64,000 nt of DNA from Streptomyces sclerotialus (GCF_040907265.1 NZ_JBFOHP010000002.1:6944001-7008000), one strand, 5' to 3'; counted from the first letter of the stretch, positions 50,705 through 61,902 are shown. A program made the numbers and translations. Notes: generated from the letters alone by a model not told the origin.

Positions 50705-50739
50705 CCGGAGCGGAGGGCCGCCACGGCCCTCCGCTCCGG
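50705..50739. terminator. Strong bidirectional hairpin after the BCCT gene
   Basis: Perfect 15-base stem (CCGGAGCGGAGGGCC and complement) with loop GCCAC between two convergent genes. Confidence 0.88.
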
Positions 50740-50754
50740 CGCGTCCGGGGAGGC

Positions 50755-51705
50755 TCAGGCCGCCGCGTCCAGCAGCCGCACCACCTCGTCCGCGCAGCCC
50801 CACGCCACGGTGACGCCCGCGCCGCCGTGCCCGTAGTTGTGCACGAGCAGACCGCCACCGGGCAGCCGCTCGGCCTCCAGGCGCACCGCGGGCCGGGCCG
50901 GACGCAGCCCCACCCGGTGCGCGAGGATCCGCGCCTCGGCCAGCGCGGGGTGGATGCGGGCACAGCGCGCCACGATCGCGTCGGCGACCGCCGGATCGGG
51001 CTCGGTGGACCACGCGCCCTCCACGGCGGTCCCGCCGAGCACCACACCGTACGGCTGCGGCAGCACGTACGTCGTGGTGTCCGCGTGGCCGTCGGCATCG
51101 ACGAACCACTCCTCGACGCCGGGGTTCTCGACGACCACGAGCTGGCCCTGTACGGGGCGCACGGACGGGTCGGGCACCAGCTCCCGGGCGCCCAGGCCCG
51201 AGCAGTTCACCACCGCTCCGGCCTCCCGCGCGAGGGCCTCCAGGGAGCCGGCCGGACGCCGCTCCACCGTGCCCCCGGCCGCGGCCAGCCGCCGCTCCAG
51301 GTACGCGAGGTGCGCGTCCATCGCCACCAGAGGGGTACGGGCCCGCAGACCCTCGGATATGCCGGCGGGCAGCTCCTCGGGGCGCGCGGCGCGCAGCCCC
51401 GGTACGGCCGTCCGCCAGCGCTCCGGTACCGACGCCGCCGCCATCGTGCCCGTCGCCATCCGCACGCCCGTGCCGTCGGTCCCGGCGAGCTCGCTCAGCG
51501 CCTCGTAGCCGCGCACCGACCATGCGACAGCGGACTCCTCCGGGAGGATGCGGTACGGCCAGCACAGCCCGCCCGCCACCGAGGACGTCGTTCCCTCCGC
51601 CCGGTCCCGGCTGCGCACCCGTACCGTCCGGCCCGCCTCGGCGAGCCGGACGGCGCAGGTCAGCCCGGTGACCCCGGCCCCGATCACGATCACGTCGTTC
51701 GTCAT
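50755..51705 (-). CDS. D-amino-acid oxidase-type FAD enzyme
   Basis: 316 residues. The FAD motif opens the protein (VIVIGAGVTGLTCAVRLAEAG), followed by GGLCWPYRI, VVNCSGLGARELV, LVVVENPGVEEWF and the C-terminal VHNYGHGGAGVTVAWGCA typical of D-amino-acid oxidases. It would oxidise D-amino acids to 2-oxo acids, ammonia and hydrogen peroxide. It has no signal peptide. The arginine and tyrosine of the substrate pocket cannot be assigned with certainty by reading. It is divergent from the second FUSC gene. Confidence 0.93.
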   Translation of the reverse strand: MTNDVIVIGAGVTGLTCAVRLAEAGRTVRVRSRDRAEGTTSSVAGGLCWPYRILPEESAVAWSVRGYEALSELAGTDGTGVRMATGTMAAASVPERWRTAVPGLRAARPEELPAGISEGLRARTPLVAMDAHLAYLERRLAAAGGTVERRPAGSLEALAREAGAVVNCSGLGARELVPDPSVRPVQGQLVVVENPGVEEWFVDADGHADTTTYVLPQPYGVVLGGTAVEGAWSTEPDPAVADAIVARCARIHPALAEARILAHRVGLRPARPAVRLEAERLPGGGLLVHNYGHGGAGVTVAWGCADEVVRLLDAAA

Positions 51706-51893
51706 ACGAGGACCGTATCCGGAGCCCGTACGGCATTTTGTGATCTTGGGTTAACCCTCTGGCAGTGACCAGGACAAACCGGGACCTTAGGCTGGTAGCA
51801 GCACACCGTCGGCCGACGACGCCCCACGGACCGTCCGCACCCGTACGCGGCGAAACCTCGCCCCATTCGTACGCAGCCGACTCGAGGAGGCCC

Positions 51894-53996
51894 ATGCCCC
51901 GCGCCGTACCCGTCTGGCTCGCCCACCCCTTCCGCTGGCAGCGGCTGCCCGTCCCCTGGGCCGCGGTGGTCAGAGGGGCGCTGTGCGCCGGACCGCTGCT
52001 GGGCGCCGGCGTCGCCACCGGCCACCCGGCCGCAGGGGTGCTCGCGGGTCTGGGCTCGATGCTCGCCGGCGTCAACGACCGGCCGGGCACCCGGCGCAAG
52101 GGCATCCTGCACATCGGGCTGCCCGCGCTGGCCGTGGCCCTGGGCATGCTCGTCGGCGCCTCGCTGTCGGGCGTCGGCTGGTGGCTGGTGCTCGCCCTCT
52201 TCGGCATCGGTTTCGTCTCCGGCGCCGGCAGCGTCGCCGGGCCCGTACGCTCCACCGCCGGCATGCAGATGCTCGCCGCCGCGATCCTCGGTGCGGGCAT
52301 GCCGCTGCCCCAGCTGGAGCCGTGGACCAAGGCCCTGCTGACGCTGGTCGGCGCCGGCTGGCTGCTCCTGCTGCGGCTGGTGCTGCGCTCGCCCCGGCCG
52401 CCGGGCGGCTCGCTCAGCGGCGAGCGCGCGGCCGTCGCCACCGTCTTCGACGCGCTGGCCGAGGCGCTGACCGCGGTCGGCACGCCGGGCGCCGAACCGG
52501 CCAGGCGCCGGCTGACCACGGCCCTGGACCGGGCCGACGAGGCCATGCGGCTGCGCCGGTTGCTGCGCCGCAGGCCCCGCACGGACGAACGCCGGCTCAT
52601 CGAGCGCTTCGCCGCCGCCACCACGCTGTGCGAGGCCAGCGTCGCCCTGCTCTGGGAGGCGAAGCCGCTGCCCGCCCGGGTGACCGAGGGGCCGCGGGCC
52701 CTCGCCACCGCACTGCGGACCGGGCGGCCGCCCGGCCGGCTGCCGGCGCCCGAGAGCTCCACGCCCGCGCGCAGCGCCTTCGACCGGGCGCTGCTGGACG
52801 CGGCGGTGGTCTTCGCCCGTACCCAGCCGCCGGCCGGCGGGAGCCCTGCGGGAGCGGCGGACGAGCGGCTCCTCCGGGGGGTGCGCCCGGCCCTCGGGGG
52901 GCCCGGCGCGCCTGCGGAGGAGGACGCGGACACCGGCGAGCGCACGGCACCGGAGGAGAGCGGTGCCTGGGCCTCCTCCGGGTCGCGCGCGGCCTTCGAC
53001 ACCGGACGCTGGGCCTCCTTCGCGCGGGGCGTCGCGGGCGTGTTCGCGTGGCGCCGCGGTCCCGGCCGCCGCGTCTTCGGGCCGGCCGGGCGCGACTACG
53101 GGCTGCGGGTCGGCCTCTGCATCGCGGCCTGCACCGCCATGGCGCTCGCGCTGCGTGCCGAGCACTGGTACTGGCTGCCCGCCACCGCGACGTTCCTCGT
53201 CAAGCCCGACCTCGGACCGCTGTTCTCCCGTACGGTCAACCGGTTCGCCGGTACCGCCTGCGGCGTGCTGGTCTTCGCCGCCGCCGGGCTGGTGCTGCCC
53301 GGCGCGTGGTGGCCGGTGGTGATGGCCACGGCGGGCGGCGCGCTGCTGCCGTTCGCGACCCGGCACTTCGCCCTGCAGACCGTGGCCATCACGCTGATGG
53401 TCCTGTCGTTCGTCCACGTCAGCGGCGCGCCGGAGGCGGCGCCCGAGCGGATCGTCGACACCTCGATCGCCTGCCTCATCGTGCTCGTCGTCGGTCATCT
53501 GCCGCGGCTGGCCGATCCCCGCCGCCGGGTCGGGCCGCGCGTGGGCGCCGCGCTGCGCTGCACGGAGGAGTATCTGCGGCAGGTGCTCGCCACCGAGCCC
53601 GGTACGGACACGGGGGAGCGGCTGGCCCTCCGCCGGGCCGCGTACCGGGCGCTGGGCGAGGCGCGTACGGCCGCCGAGACCGCGGCGGCCGAGCTGCTGG
53701 CGCACCGCAGCGGCGCCCCCGACTGGCCGACCGTCGTCAAGGCCGCCGAGCGCATCGTGGACGCGACCACCGCGGCGGCCGTCCGGCTGGACCAGGGGGC
53801 GCAGCGGCCCAGCGAGGAGGACGCCCAGCGGCTGTGCGCGGTGCTGACGGACATGGCGGCGGCGCTGGACGCACCGCGCCGCCACCGCCCCCGCCCGCTG
53901 GCACCGCCCACCCTGGACTCCGCACCGGACTGCGCCACCCTCAGCGACGTGGCGTCCGAACTGGACCGCTTGCGGGGGTACGCGGGGGCGGTCTGA
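51894..53996 (+). CDS. FUSC-family membrane protein (second copy)
   Basis: 700 residues from ATG at 51894 (GAGGAGG six bases upstream). An N-terminal membrane block (about 20-165), a cytoplasmic helical region (about 175-390) and a second membrane block beginning GPAGRDYGLRVGLCIAACTA, with the motif HWYWLPATATFLVKPDLGPLF (key part YWLPATATFLVKP) and FAGTACGVLVFA, as in the FUSC-2/YccS group. A C-terminal soluble helical part of about 170 residues follows. The role is probably efflux of small aromatic or other organic acids. It is unrelated in position and only distantly related in sequence to the FUSC gene at 15277. Its region downstream (53997-54223) holds degenerate GATNNGG repeats and no gene. 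Confidence 0.87.
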   Translation: MPRAVPVWLAHPFRWQRLPVPWAAVVRGALCAGPLLGAGVATGHPAAGVLAGLGSMLAGVNDRPGTRRKGILHIGLPALAVALGMLVGASLSGVGWWLVLALFGIGFVSGAGSVAGPVRSTAGMQMLAAAILGAGMPLPQLEPWTKALLTLVGAGWLLLLRLVLRSPRPPGGSLSGERAAVATVFDALAEALTAVGTPGAEPARRRLTTALDRADEAMRLRRLLRRRPRTDERRLIERFAAATTLCEASVALLWEAKPLPARVTEGPRALATALRTGRPPGRLPAPESSTPARSAFDRALLDAAVVFARTQPPAGGSPAGAADERLLRGVRPALGGPGAPAEEDADTGERTAPEESGAWASSGSRAAFDTGRWASFARGVAGVFAWRRGPGRRVFGPAGRDYGLRVGLCIAACTAMALALRAEHWYWLPATATFLVKPDLGPLFSRTVNRFAGTACGVLVFAAAGLVLPGAWWPVVMATAGGALLPFATRHFALQTVAITLMVLSFVHVSGAPEAAPERIVDTSIACLIVLVVGHLPRLADPRRRVGPRVGAALRCTEEYLRQVLATEPGTDTGERLALRRAAYRALGEARTAAETAAAELLAHRSGAPDWPTVVKAAERIVDATTAAAVRLDQGAQRPSEEDAQRLCAVLTDMAAALDAPRRHRPRPLAPPTLDSAPDCATLSDVASELDRLRGYAGAV

Positions 53997-54223
53997 GGCG
54001 TACGGGGACGCGGCGCCCGAGGCCTACGAGGTGCGGCGCCGCTCGCTTCACCGGGGCGGCCCCGCTCGCCTCTTCGGGTATGCGCGTTCCTCACGCCCCT
54101 GGGGTGCCGCGCCCGTCGCCTCATCGAGGCGCCGCGCCCCGTGCCTCATCGGGCGCGGTGCCTGTCCCCGTATCGGGCGCGGTGCCCGTCTCCCCATCGG
54201 GTGGCGAGCGCGTTGCGTCGGCC

Positions 54224-54943
54224 TTATCGGGTGGTGAGCGCGCCGCCGTTGACGTGCAGTACCTGTCCCGTGATGTGCCGCGCCGCCGGGGAGGCGAGGA
54301 ACGCCACCGCGCCCGCCACGTCGGCGGGGGAGCCGGGCCGGGCGACGGCGGTCTCCGTCACCAGCTGGGTACGCCGCTCGTCGGTGAGCCGGTCCCGGAA
54401 GAACTCGGTGCCGGCGATGTAGCCGGGCGCGACCACGTTGGCGGTGATCCCGCGCGCCCCCAGGGCGCCGGCCAGATCGATGTTCCACGTCGCCAGCCCG
54501 GCCTTGGCCGCGCCGTACGAACCACCTCCGCGGGCAGCGGCGATCGACCCGATGTGCACCACCGCGCCGCCCTCGGCGAGCCGTTCCTCCACGGCCTTCG
54601 TCGTCAGCGCGGCGCTGACCAGGTTGGCGTCGAGGTTGGCGCGGAAGTCCCGGGCGTACGACGCCAGGTCCGACGACGCGTCGGTGTCGAAGTCGGTGTT
54701 TCCGCCCGCGTTGTTGACCAGCACGTCGATGCTGTCGGGCAGCTCGGTGAGCAACCGGGTGAGCGCGTCGGGATCGGTGTGGTCGCAGACCACGGCCCGC
54801 GCGCCGGTACGGTCCGCCGCCTCCTTGAGCGGACCGGGGCGGCGGCCGGTGACGACGACCGTCTCCCCCTGCTCGGCGAAGTGCTGCGCGATCGCGCAGC
54901 CGATGCCCGTGCTGCCGCCCGTGACCAGGACGTTGCGTGTCAT
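54224..54943 (-). CDS. Short-chain dehydrogenase/reductase
   Basis: 239 residues, classical SDR. Cofactor motif TGGSTGIG, VLVNNAGGNTDF, active-site Ser in GSIAAARGG, YGAAK (Tyr/Lys) and the C-terminal ITGQVLHVNGGALTTR. An arginine after the second beta strand (TGRRPG) favours NADPH. The ribosome site GAGGAG is eight bases before the ATG. It is divergent from a MarR gene with only 67 bases between them, which contain two inverted repeats, so the MarR protein very probably controls it. The substrate is unknown. The TAA stop is followed by degenerate repeats. Confidence 0.94.
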   Translation of the reverse strand: MTRNVLVTGGSTGIGCAIAQHFAEQGETVVVTGRRPGPLKEAADRTGARAVVCDHTDPDALTRLLTELPDSIDVLVNNAGGNTDFDTDASSDLASYARDFRANLDANLVSAALTTKAVEERLAEGGAVVHIGSIAAARGGGSYGAAKAGLATWNIDLAGALGARGITANVVAPGYIAGTEFFRDRLTDERRTQLVTETAVARPGSPADVAGAVAFLASPAARHITGQVLHVNGGALTTR

Positions 54944-54971
54944 AAGCTGAACTCCTCACAGTCATTCAGAG

Positions 54972-54988
54972 CTAAATTTAGAGCTAAA
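54972..54988. promoter_or_regulatory. MarR-type operator between SDR and MarR genes
   Basis: CTAAATTTAG (54972-54981) is a perfect palindrome that overlaps TTTAG-AG-CTAAA (54977-54988). Such TTTAG/CTAAA arms are characteristic of MarR sites and stand out in this GC-rich DNA. The site covers both divergent promoters. Confidence 0.6.
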
Positions 54989-55010
54989 CGTAGCAGGAGG
55001 AAGGGGCGCC

Positions 55011-55592
55011 GTGGCAAGGGAGAACGAGACGCCGACCGAGGACGGCCGGCAGGAGGGCAGGGTTCCGTCCGACCCCGTACGCGACATCGCCGCCGCTTGG
55101 GAGCGCGAGCGCCCGGGTACGCCCGTGTCCTCCATCGGCATCGTCACGAGCATCTGGCAGCTGGCCAAGCTCTTCGGCGACGACCGCCGCCGCACCCTCG
55201 CCGCCGCCGGGGTGGACACCGCCACCCTGGACCTGCTCAGCGTGCTGCGGCGGAGCGGCCCGCCCTACACCCTCAGCACCCGCGAGATCGGCCGCCGCAG
55301 CATGATCACGGCCGGCGCCGTCTCACAGCGGGTGGCCCGTGCCGAACGGGAGAACCTGGTGTCCCGCGGGCCCGCGCAGGGGCGTCCGCGCACCGTCGAG
55401 GTCACGCTGACCGCGACCGGACACGAGGTCGTCGAGGCGACCGTGGACCAGGTGCTCCACCGGGAGGCCGAGTTGCTCGACGGGCTGTCGCCGGAGCGGC
55501 AGGAACGGCTGACGGAGCTGCTCCGCGACCTCCTCCAGGACGTCCAGCACCGCCTCGGGGACGACCGGCTGACGCACGTCGGCGAGGACTGA
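55011..55592 (+). CDS. MarR-family transcriptional regulator
   Basis: 193 residues from a GTG start with AGGAGGAAGG upstream. The winged helix is visible: AGVDTATLDLLSVLRRSGPP, then LSTREIGRRSMITAGAVSQR and the wing GRPRTVEVTLTATGHEVV. The N-terminal 40 residues are charged and less conserved. It is divergent from an SDR gene and a TTTAG/CTAAA operator lies between them, so the MarR protein most likely represses both until a ligand binds. Such MarR/SDR or MarR/oxidoreductase pairs often respond to phenolic or quinone compounds. Confidence 0.93.
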   Translation: MARENETPTEDGRQEGRVPSDPVRDIAAAWERERPGTPVSSIGIVTSIWQLAKLFGDDRRRTLAAAGVDTATLDLLSVLRRSGPPYTLSTREIGRRSMITAGAVSQRVARAERENLVSRGPAQGRPRTVEVTLTATGHEVVEATVDQVLHREAELLDGLSPERQERLTELLRDLLQDVQHRLGDDRLTHVGED

Positions 55593-55688
55593 CGCCGGTC
55601 ACCGCGCCTGCCCACGGGCGCGGCGCGGGCTGGACGCGCGGGCGCGACATACGGGGCGGGCGGTCGGAGCGTACGTATGCCCCGACCG

Positions 55689-55792
55689 CCCGCCGTCCAC
55701 GGGTTCAGTGCCCGCCGTCCACGGGTTCAGCGCCCGCCGTCCACGGGTTCAGCGCCCGCCGTCCACGGGTTCAGCGCCCGCCGCCTACGGGT

Positions 55793-55798
<6 letters not shown>
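55689..55798. repeat. 22-bp tandem repeat starting at the tex stop codon
   Basis: Five units of CCCGCCGTCCACGGGTTCAG plus two bases. On the coding strand each carries TGA (first bases of the plus-strand copies at 55793, 55771, 55749, 55727 and 55705); the first is the real tex stop. The 22-base period puts stops in all three frames. Confidence 0.93.
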
Positions 55799-58261
<2,463 letters not shown>

Positions 58262-58373
58262 GATGCTCCCGACCTGCCTTCTCGCGCTGTGCTTGAGCCT
58301 GCATTGTGCAGGGTCGCGGTACGGCCTGTCGCGTGACCCGGGCAGGACCGCACAGGTGTGACAAGAGGCACGG

Positions 58374-58404
58374 CCTCCGGGGGCGGGCGGCTCGCCCCCG
58401 GAGG
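58374..58404. terminator. Hairpin downstream of the SCO6745-family gene
   Basis: Perfect 12-base stem CCTCCGGGGGCG/CGCCCCCGGAGG with a seven-base loop, eight bases past the stop on the minus strand. It lies upstream of tex. Confidence 0.82.
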
Positions 58405-58411
58405 CGGCGGC

Positions 58412-59296
58412 TCAGCCCGCGCCGAACAGGTCGGCGGGGAACGCCCCGTTGCCGACAGCGGTGGTGGTGAACTCCGTGGCCAGCTCGGTCAGCCGGGCCA
58501 CGCCCTCGGCACCGAGGTGCTCGTACGGGGCCGCGTCCAGCCGGTCGGTGGCGTCCTCCAGGTCGGCGCGGAGCTTCGTACCGGCCTCGGTCAGGCCGAA
58601 ATCGGCGTCCAGAAGGCCGCGGTCGCGCAGCTCCTCGCGCGCCTTCTGCCACTCCTCGGCCGACCAGCCGCGGGTCGCCAGGATCCACTTGGTGCTCATG
58701 CCGCGGCCGCTGGCGGTGTGCGAGGCCAGCGCCTCCAGGGGGCCGAGGCCCGCGTCGGCGAGCGCGATGAGGTGGCCGTCGCCGCGGTGCTCACGCAGCA
58801 GCGTCGCGGCGTGCCAGTACGCCAGGTGCGGCGCCTCGGGGACCGGGAGATCGGCGTGGGCGGCGTAGAGCGGGCGCGCGTGCCGGGAGCAGGCCTCGGC
58901 GGCGCGCAGCGCGAGCCGGGCCGCCTCGGCCATCTTGCCGGACTCCACCAGCTCGTCGCCCAGCAGCCGGCGCAGCGTGCTGTCGGCCGCGCGCAGCCGC
59001 GCGTCGAGCACCTGCTCCGGCGTGACGACCGACCAGGCGTCCGGGATGTGCCGGGCGATCAGCTCGTACTTGAAGTTGTAGAACGTCGCGGCGATGACAC
59101 CGGGGCCCACCGGGCCCATGGCGGCGGCCCTGCCGAGGAAGTAGGCGGCGCTGCGGTCCTCGATGCCGAGCTTCGCCATCTCGGCGGGGAAGTCGGGGGC
59201 GAAGTACACCGTGGAGTGCAGCGGGTTGACGACGTTGTGACAACGGCGTCCGGCGCGGTCGGGCAGTGCGGTGCTGTCCTGAGGGGTGGTGGTCAT
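58412..59296 (-). CDS. SCO6745-family (helix-turn-helix) protein
   Basis: 294 residues. The sequence follows the actinobacterial SCO6745-type pattern: PLHSTVYFAPDFPAEMAKLG near the start, YFLGRAAAMGPVGPGVIAATFYNF, then a C-terminal winged-helix-like part (EEWQKAREELRDRGLLD, LTEAGTKLRADLEDATD). The function is unknown; the C-terminal half resembles MarR-type DNA-binding folds. No Shine-Dalgarno is seen; TAACGT ends six bases before the ATG, suggesting leaderless mRNA, and a perfect TetR-type palindrome overlaps the promoter. It is divergent from the GlxA-type regulator. Confidence 0.85.
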   Translation of the reverse strand: MTTTPQDSTALPDRAGRRCHNVVNPLHSTVYFAPDFPAEMAKLGIEDRSAAYFLGRAAAMGPVGPGVIAATFYNFKYELIARHIPDAWSVVTPEQVLDARLRAADSTLRRLLGDELVESGKMAEAARLALRAAEACSRHARPLYAAHADLPVPEAPHLAYWHAATLLREHRGDGHLIALADAGLGPLEALASHTASGRGMSTKWILATRGWSAEEWQKAREELRDRGLLDADFGLTEAGTKLRADLEDATDRLDAAPYEHLGAEGVARLTELATEFTTTAVGNGAFPADLFGAG

Positions 59297-59306
59297 GGCA
59301 GCACGT

Positions 59307-59322
59307 TACCGACCCGTCGGTA
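59307..59322. promoter_or_regulatory. TetR-type operator TACCGAC-CC-GTCGGTA
   Basis: Perfect 16-base inverted repeat (seven-base arms, two-base centre) located between the likely -35 and -10 of the SCO6745-family gene and 115-131 bases before the GlxA-type gene. TACCGAC/GTCGGTA half sites are typical of TetR-family regulators. No tetR gene is adjacent. Confidence 0.6.
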
Positions 59323-59437
59323 TGTCTGGTAGGCCGGGGACGGGAAGGCGGCCCGGAAGACCGCGACGGCACGCGGTGGCAGGAAAGGTGGGGAAAGCGT
59401 CATTGCCGCCGCTCCCCGTCCGGCCCACGATGGGGCC

Positions 59438-60421
59438 ATGCCCCCGCACGACGTACTGGTCGTCCTCTTCGACGACGTCCAGAGCCTGGACGTCACCGGC
59501 CCGCTGGAGGTCTTCACGGGCGCGGCGTACCGCACGCCCGGCGCCTACCGGGTCCGTACCGCCACGCTCGACGGCGGCCCCGTCCGCAGCTCCAGCGGGC
59601 TGCGGATCACCCCGGACCTGGCGCTGCCCGACGTGGCGCCGCCGGACACCCTCCTCGTGCCCGGCGGGCAGGGCACCCGCGACCCCGACCCGCGGCTCGT
59701 CGACTGGCTGCGCACGCACGCGCCGCGGGCCCGCCGCAAGGTCTCGGTCTGCACCGGTGCGTTCCTGCTGGCCGCGGCCGGGCTGCTGGACGGCCGCCGC
59801 GCCACCACGCACTGGGCGATGTGCGACACGCTGGCGAGCCGCTTCCCCCGCGTCGACGTCGACCCCGAGCCGATCTTCATCCGGGCGGGCGACCTGGCGA
59901 CCTCCGCCGGCGTCACCGCGGGCATCGACCTCGCGCTGGCGCTGGTGGAGGAGGACCTGGGCCGGGACGTCGCGCTGACCGTGGCCCGCCACCTCGTCGT
60001 CTACCTGCGCAGGCCCGGCAACCAGACGCAGTTCAGCGCCCAGCTCGCCGCGCAGACCGCGGAGCGCCCGCCGCTGCGCGAGCTGCAGCACTGGATCACC
60101 GAGCATCCGGCCGCCGACCTGTCCGTCGAGGCGCTCGCGGCCCGGTCCGGGCTCTCGCCGCGCCACTTCGCACGCGCTTTCCGCGACGAAGTCGGTATGA
60201 CGCCAGGTCGTTATGTCGACAGGGTCCGGCTGGAGGCCGCCCGCCGGCTCCTGGAGGACACCACGAACGGCATCGAACGCATCGCCCGCCGCTGCGGTTA
60301 CGGCACCCCCGAAAGCATGCGCCGGGCCTTCCTGCGCACCCTCGGCACCGGCCCGGCGGAGTACCGGCGCCGGTTCCGGCCGCACTGCCCGACGGCCCCT
60401 CAGCCGTCGGCGTCCCGCTGA
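59438..60421 (+). CDS. GlxA-family AraC-type regulator with a DJ-1/PfpI domain
   Basis: 327 residues. The N-terminal DJ-1/PfpI domain (VLVVLFDDVQSLDVTGPLEVF, VPGGQGTRDPDP, VSVCTGAFLLAAAGLLDGRRAT) retains the nucleophile-elbow Cys in VCTGAF. The C-terminal AraC domain has two helix-turn-helix units (LAARSGLSPRHFARAFRDEVGMTPGRYV, read as SGLSPRHFARAF, and IARRCGYGTPESMRRAF). Such regulators sense small molecules and activate adjacent genes. The next gene, 14 bases downstream, is a DJ-1/PfpI enzyme-like protein, so the two should be co-transcribed. Confidence 0.95.
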   Translation: MPPHDVLVVLFDDVQSLDVTGPLEVFTGAAYRTPGAYRVRTATLDGGPVRSSSGLRITPDLALPDVAPPDTLLVPGGQGTRDPDPRLVDWLRTHAPRARRKVSVCTGAFLLAAAGLLDGRRATTHWAMCDTLASRFPRVDVDPEPIFIRAGDLATSAGVTAGIDLALALVEEDLGRDVALTVARHLVVYLRRPGNQTQFSAQLAAQTAERPPLRELQHWITEHPAADLSVEALAARSGLSPRHFARAFRDEVGMTPGRYVDRVRLEAARRLLEDTTNGIERIARRCGYGTPESMRRAFLRTLGTGPAEYRRRFRPHCPTAPQPSASR

Positions 60422-60435
60422 CGAAAGGCCATCCC

Positions 60436-61080
60436 ATGCAGATCGCGATCCTGCTCTACGACCGCTTCACGGCGCTGGACGCCGTCGGCCCGTACGACAC
60501 GCTCGGGCGGCTGCCCGGCGCGGAGACGGTCTTCGTCGCCGAGCGCACCGGGCCCGTACGCAACGACAGCGGCAGCCTCGCGATGGTCGCCGACGCGACC
60601 CTGGAGGAGGTCACCGCGCCCGACATCCTGGTCGTGCCCGGCGGCCCCGGCCAGAGCGACCTGATGGCCGACGGCCCGCTCCACGAATGGCTGCGCGCCG
60701 CCGACGCCGCCACCACCTGGACGACCTCCGTGTGCACCGGCTCGCTGCTGCTGGCCGCCGCCGGACTGCTGACGGGCCGCCGCGCCACGTCCCACTGGCT
60801 GGCGCTGGACCAGCTCAAGGAGTACGGCGCCGAGCCCACGGGGGAGCGGGTCGTCCTCGACGGCAAGTACGTCACGGCGGCCGGCGTCTCGTCCGGCATC
60901 GACATGGGCCTGACGCTGCTGGGCCGGCTCCAGGGCGACGAGCTCGCGCAGACCGTGCAGCTGGCCGTCGAGTACGACCCGCAGCCGCCGTACGACAGCG
61001 GCTCGCCGGAGAAGGCGCCCGCAGCGATCGTGGCGGCACTGCGCGACCGCGGCCGCTCCCTCCTGAAGGGCACCTCGTGA
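60436..61080 (+). CDS. DJ-1/PfpI-family protein (isonitrile hydratase-like)
   Basis: 214 residues. A stand-alone DJ-1/PfpI domain: IAILLYDRFTALDAVGPYD, DILVVPGGPGQSDLMADG, the elbow Cys in TSVCTGSLLLAAAGLLTGRRAT, and TAAGVSSGIDMGLTLLGRL. By eye it is close to isonitrile hydratase (InhA) and to related amidase-like proteins. It directly follows the GlxA-type regulator, with AAAGG upstream. Its substrate is unknown. A ten-base-arm inverted repeat ends the transcript. Confidence 0.93.
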   Translation: MQIAILLYDRFTALDAVGPYDTLGRLPGAETVFVAERTGPVRNDSGSLAMVADATLEEVTAPDILVVPGGPGQSDLMADGPLHEWLRAADAATTWTTSVCTGSLLLAAAGLLTGRRATSHWLALDQLKEYGAEPTGERVVLDGKYVTAAGVSSGIDMGLTLLGRLQGDELAQTVQLAVEYDPQPPYDSGSPEKAPAAIVAALRDRGRSLLKGTS

Positions 61081-61085
61081 CGGCT

Positions 61086-61129
61086 CCTCCCGGCGACCGC
61101 CGCCCCTCCGTGGGCCCGGCGCCGGGAGG
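61086..61129. terminator. Inverted repeat between convergent genes
   Basis: Ten-base arms CCTCCCGGCG and CGCCGGGAGG separated by 24 bases, between the DJ-1 and enoyl-CoA hydratase genes. The long loop makes it a weaker candidate. Confidence 0.55.
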
Positions 61130-61134
61130 GTGAC

Positions 61135-61902
61135 TCACACCGTCCACTCGAAGCGCGGCGCCCGGCGCTCCAGGAAGGCGGCGACGCCCTCGGCCGTGTC
61201 GCCGCTGCCGCGCGCCTGCTCCTCCCAGTACGCGCTCCGCTCCGCACCCGTGTCCGTGTCCGCGTCCGCCAGGTTGTCGGCGAATTCCTTCGCCGCCGCC
61301 TGGGTCAGCTGCGACCGGCTCGCCAGCACCGCCGAGAAGTCGGCGACCCGCTTGTCCAGTTCACCCTCCGGCAGTACCTCGTCCACCAGCCCGGTCCGCA
61401 GCGCCCGGGCGCAGTCGATCAACTCGCCCGAGAAGAGCAGGTACTTGGCGGTCGCCGGGCCCACGAGCCGGACCAGGCGCCGGGTGGCGGCGGCCGGGTA
61501 GACGATCCCCAGCTTCGCCGGCGTGATGCCGAAGAGCGCGCCTTCCTCGGCGAACCGCAGGTCGCAGGCGGCCGCCAGCTGGCTGCCGCCGCCCACGCAG
61601 TAACCGCGGACCGCGGCCAGCGATGGCTTGGGGAAGGCGGCGAGCGCCTCCTCGGCGGCCTGTGCGAGCCCGCGGTTCTCGTCGCCCGACTCCCGCAGCG
61701 ACCCGATGTCGGCCCCCGCGCAGAAGGTGTTCCCCTCGCCGGTCAGCACCAGTACGCGTACGGACCGGTCAGCGGCCAGCCGGTCCACCAGCTCCGGGAC
61801 CGCCCGCCACATGTCGCCCGTCATGGCGTTCCGCTTGGCGGGGTTGCTGATCGTGACGGTCGCGGTACCGCCGCTGACACGCGTGCTGAGCCCAGGGTTC
61901 AT
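61135..61902 (-). CDS. Enoyl-CoA hydratase/isomerase family protein
   Basis: 255 residues, crotonase fold. Oxyanion-hole residues are in TFCAGADIGSL and VRGYCVGGGSQLAAACDLRFA; the PAKLGIVYP segment follows, but the Glu expected in the hydratase PE(I/V) motif at this place is not obvious (ITPAKLGIVY), so the reaction may not be a simple hydration. It has no signal peptide. It is isolated from the beta-oxidation operon 24 kb away. ATG at 61902 is followed by MNPGLSTRVSGGTATVTI. Confidence 0.92.
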   Translation of the reverse strand: MNPGLSTRVSGGTATVTISNPAKRNAMTGDMWRAVPELVDRLAADRSVRVLVLTGEGNTFCAGADIGSLRESGDENRGLAQAAEEALAAFPKPSLAAVRGYCVGGGSQLAAACDLRFAEEGALFGITPAKLGIVYPAAATRRLVRLVGPATAKYLLFSGELIDCARALRTGLVDEVLPEGELDKRVADFSAVLASRSQLTQAAAKEFADNLADADTDTGAERSAYWEEQARGSGDTAEGVAAFLERRAPRFEWTV

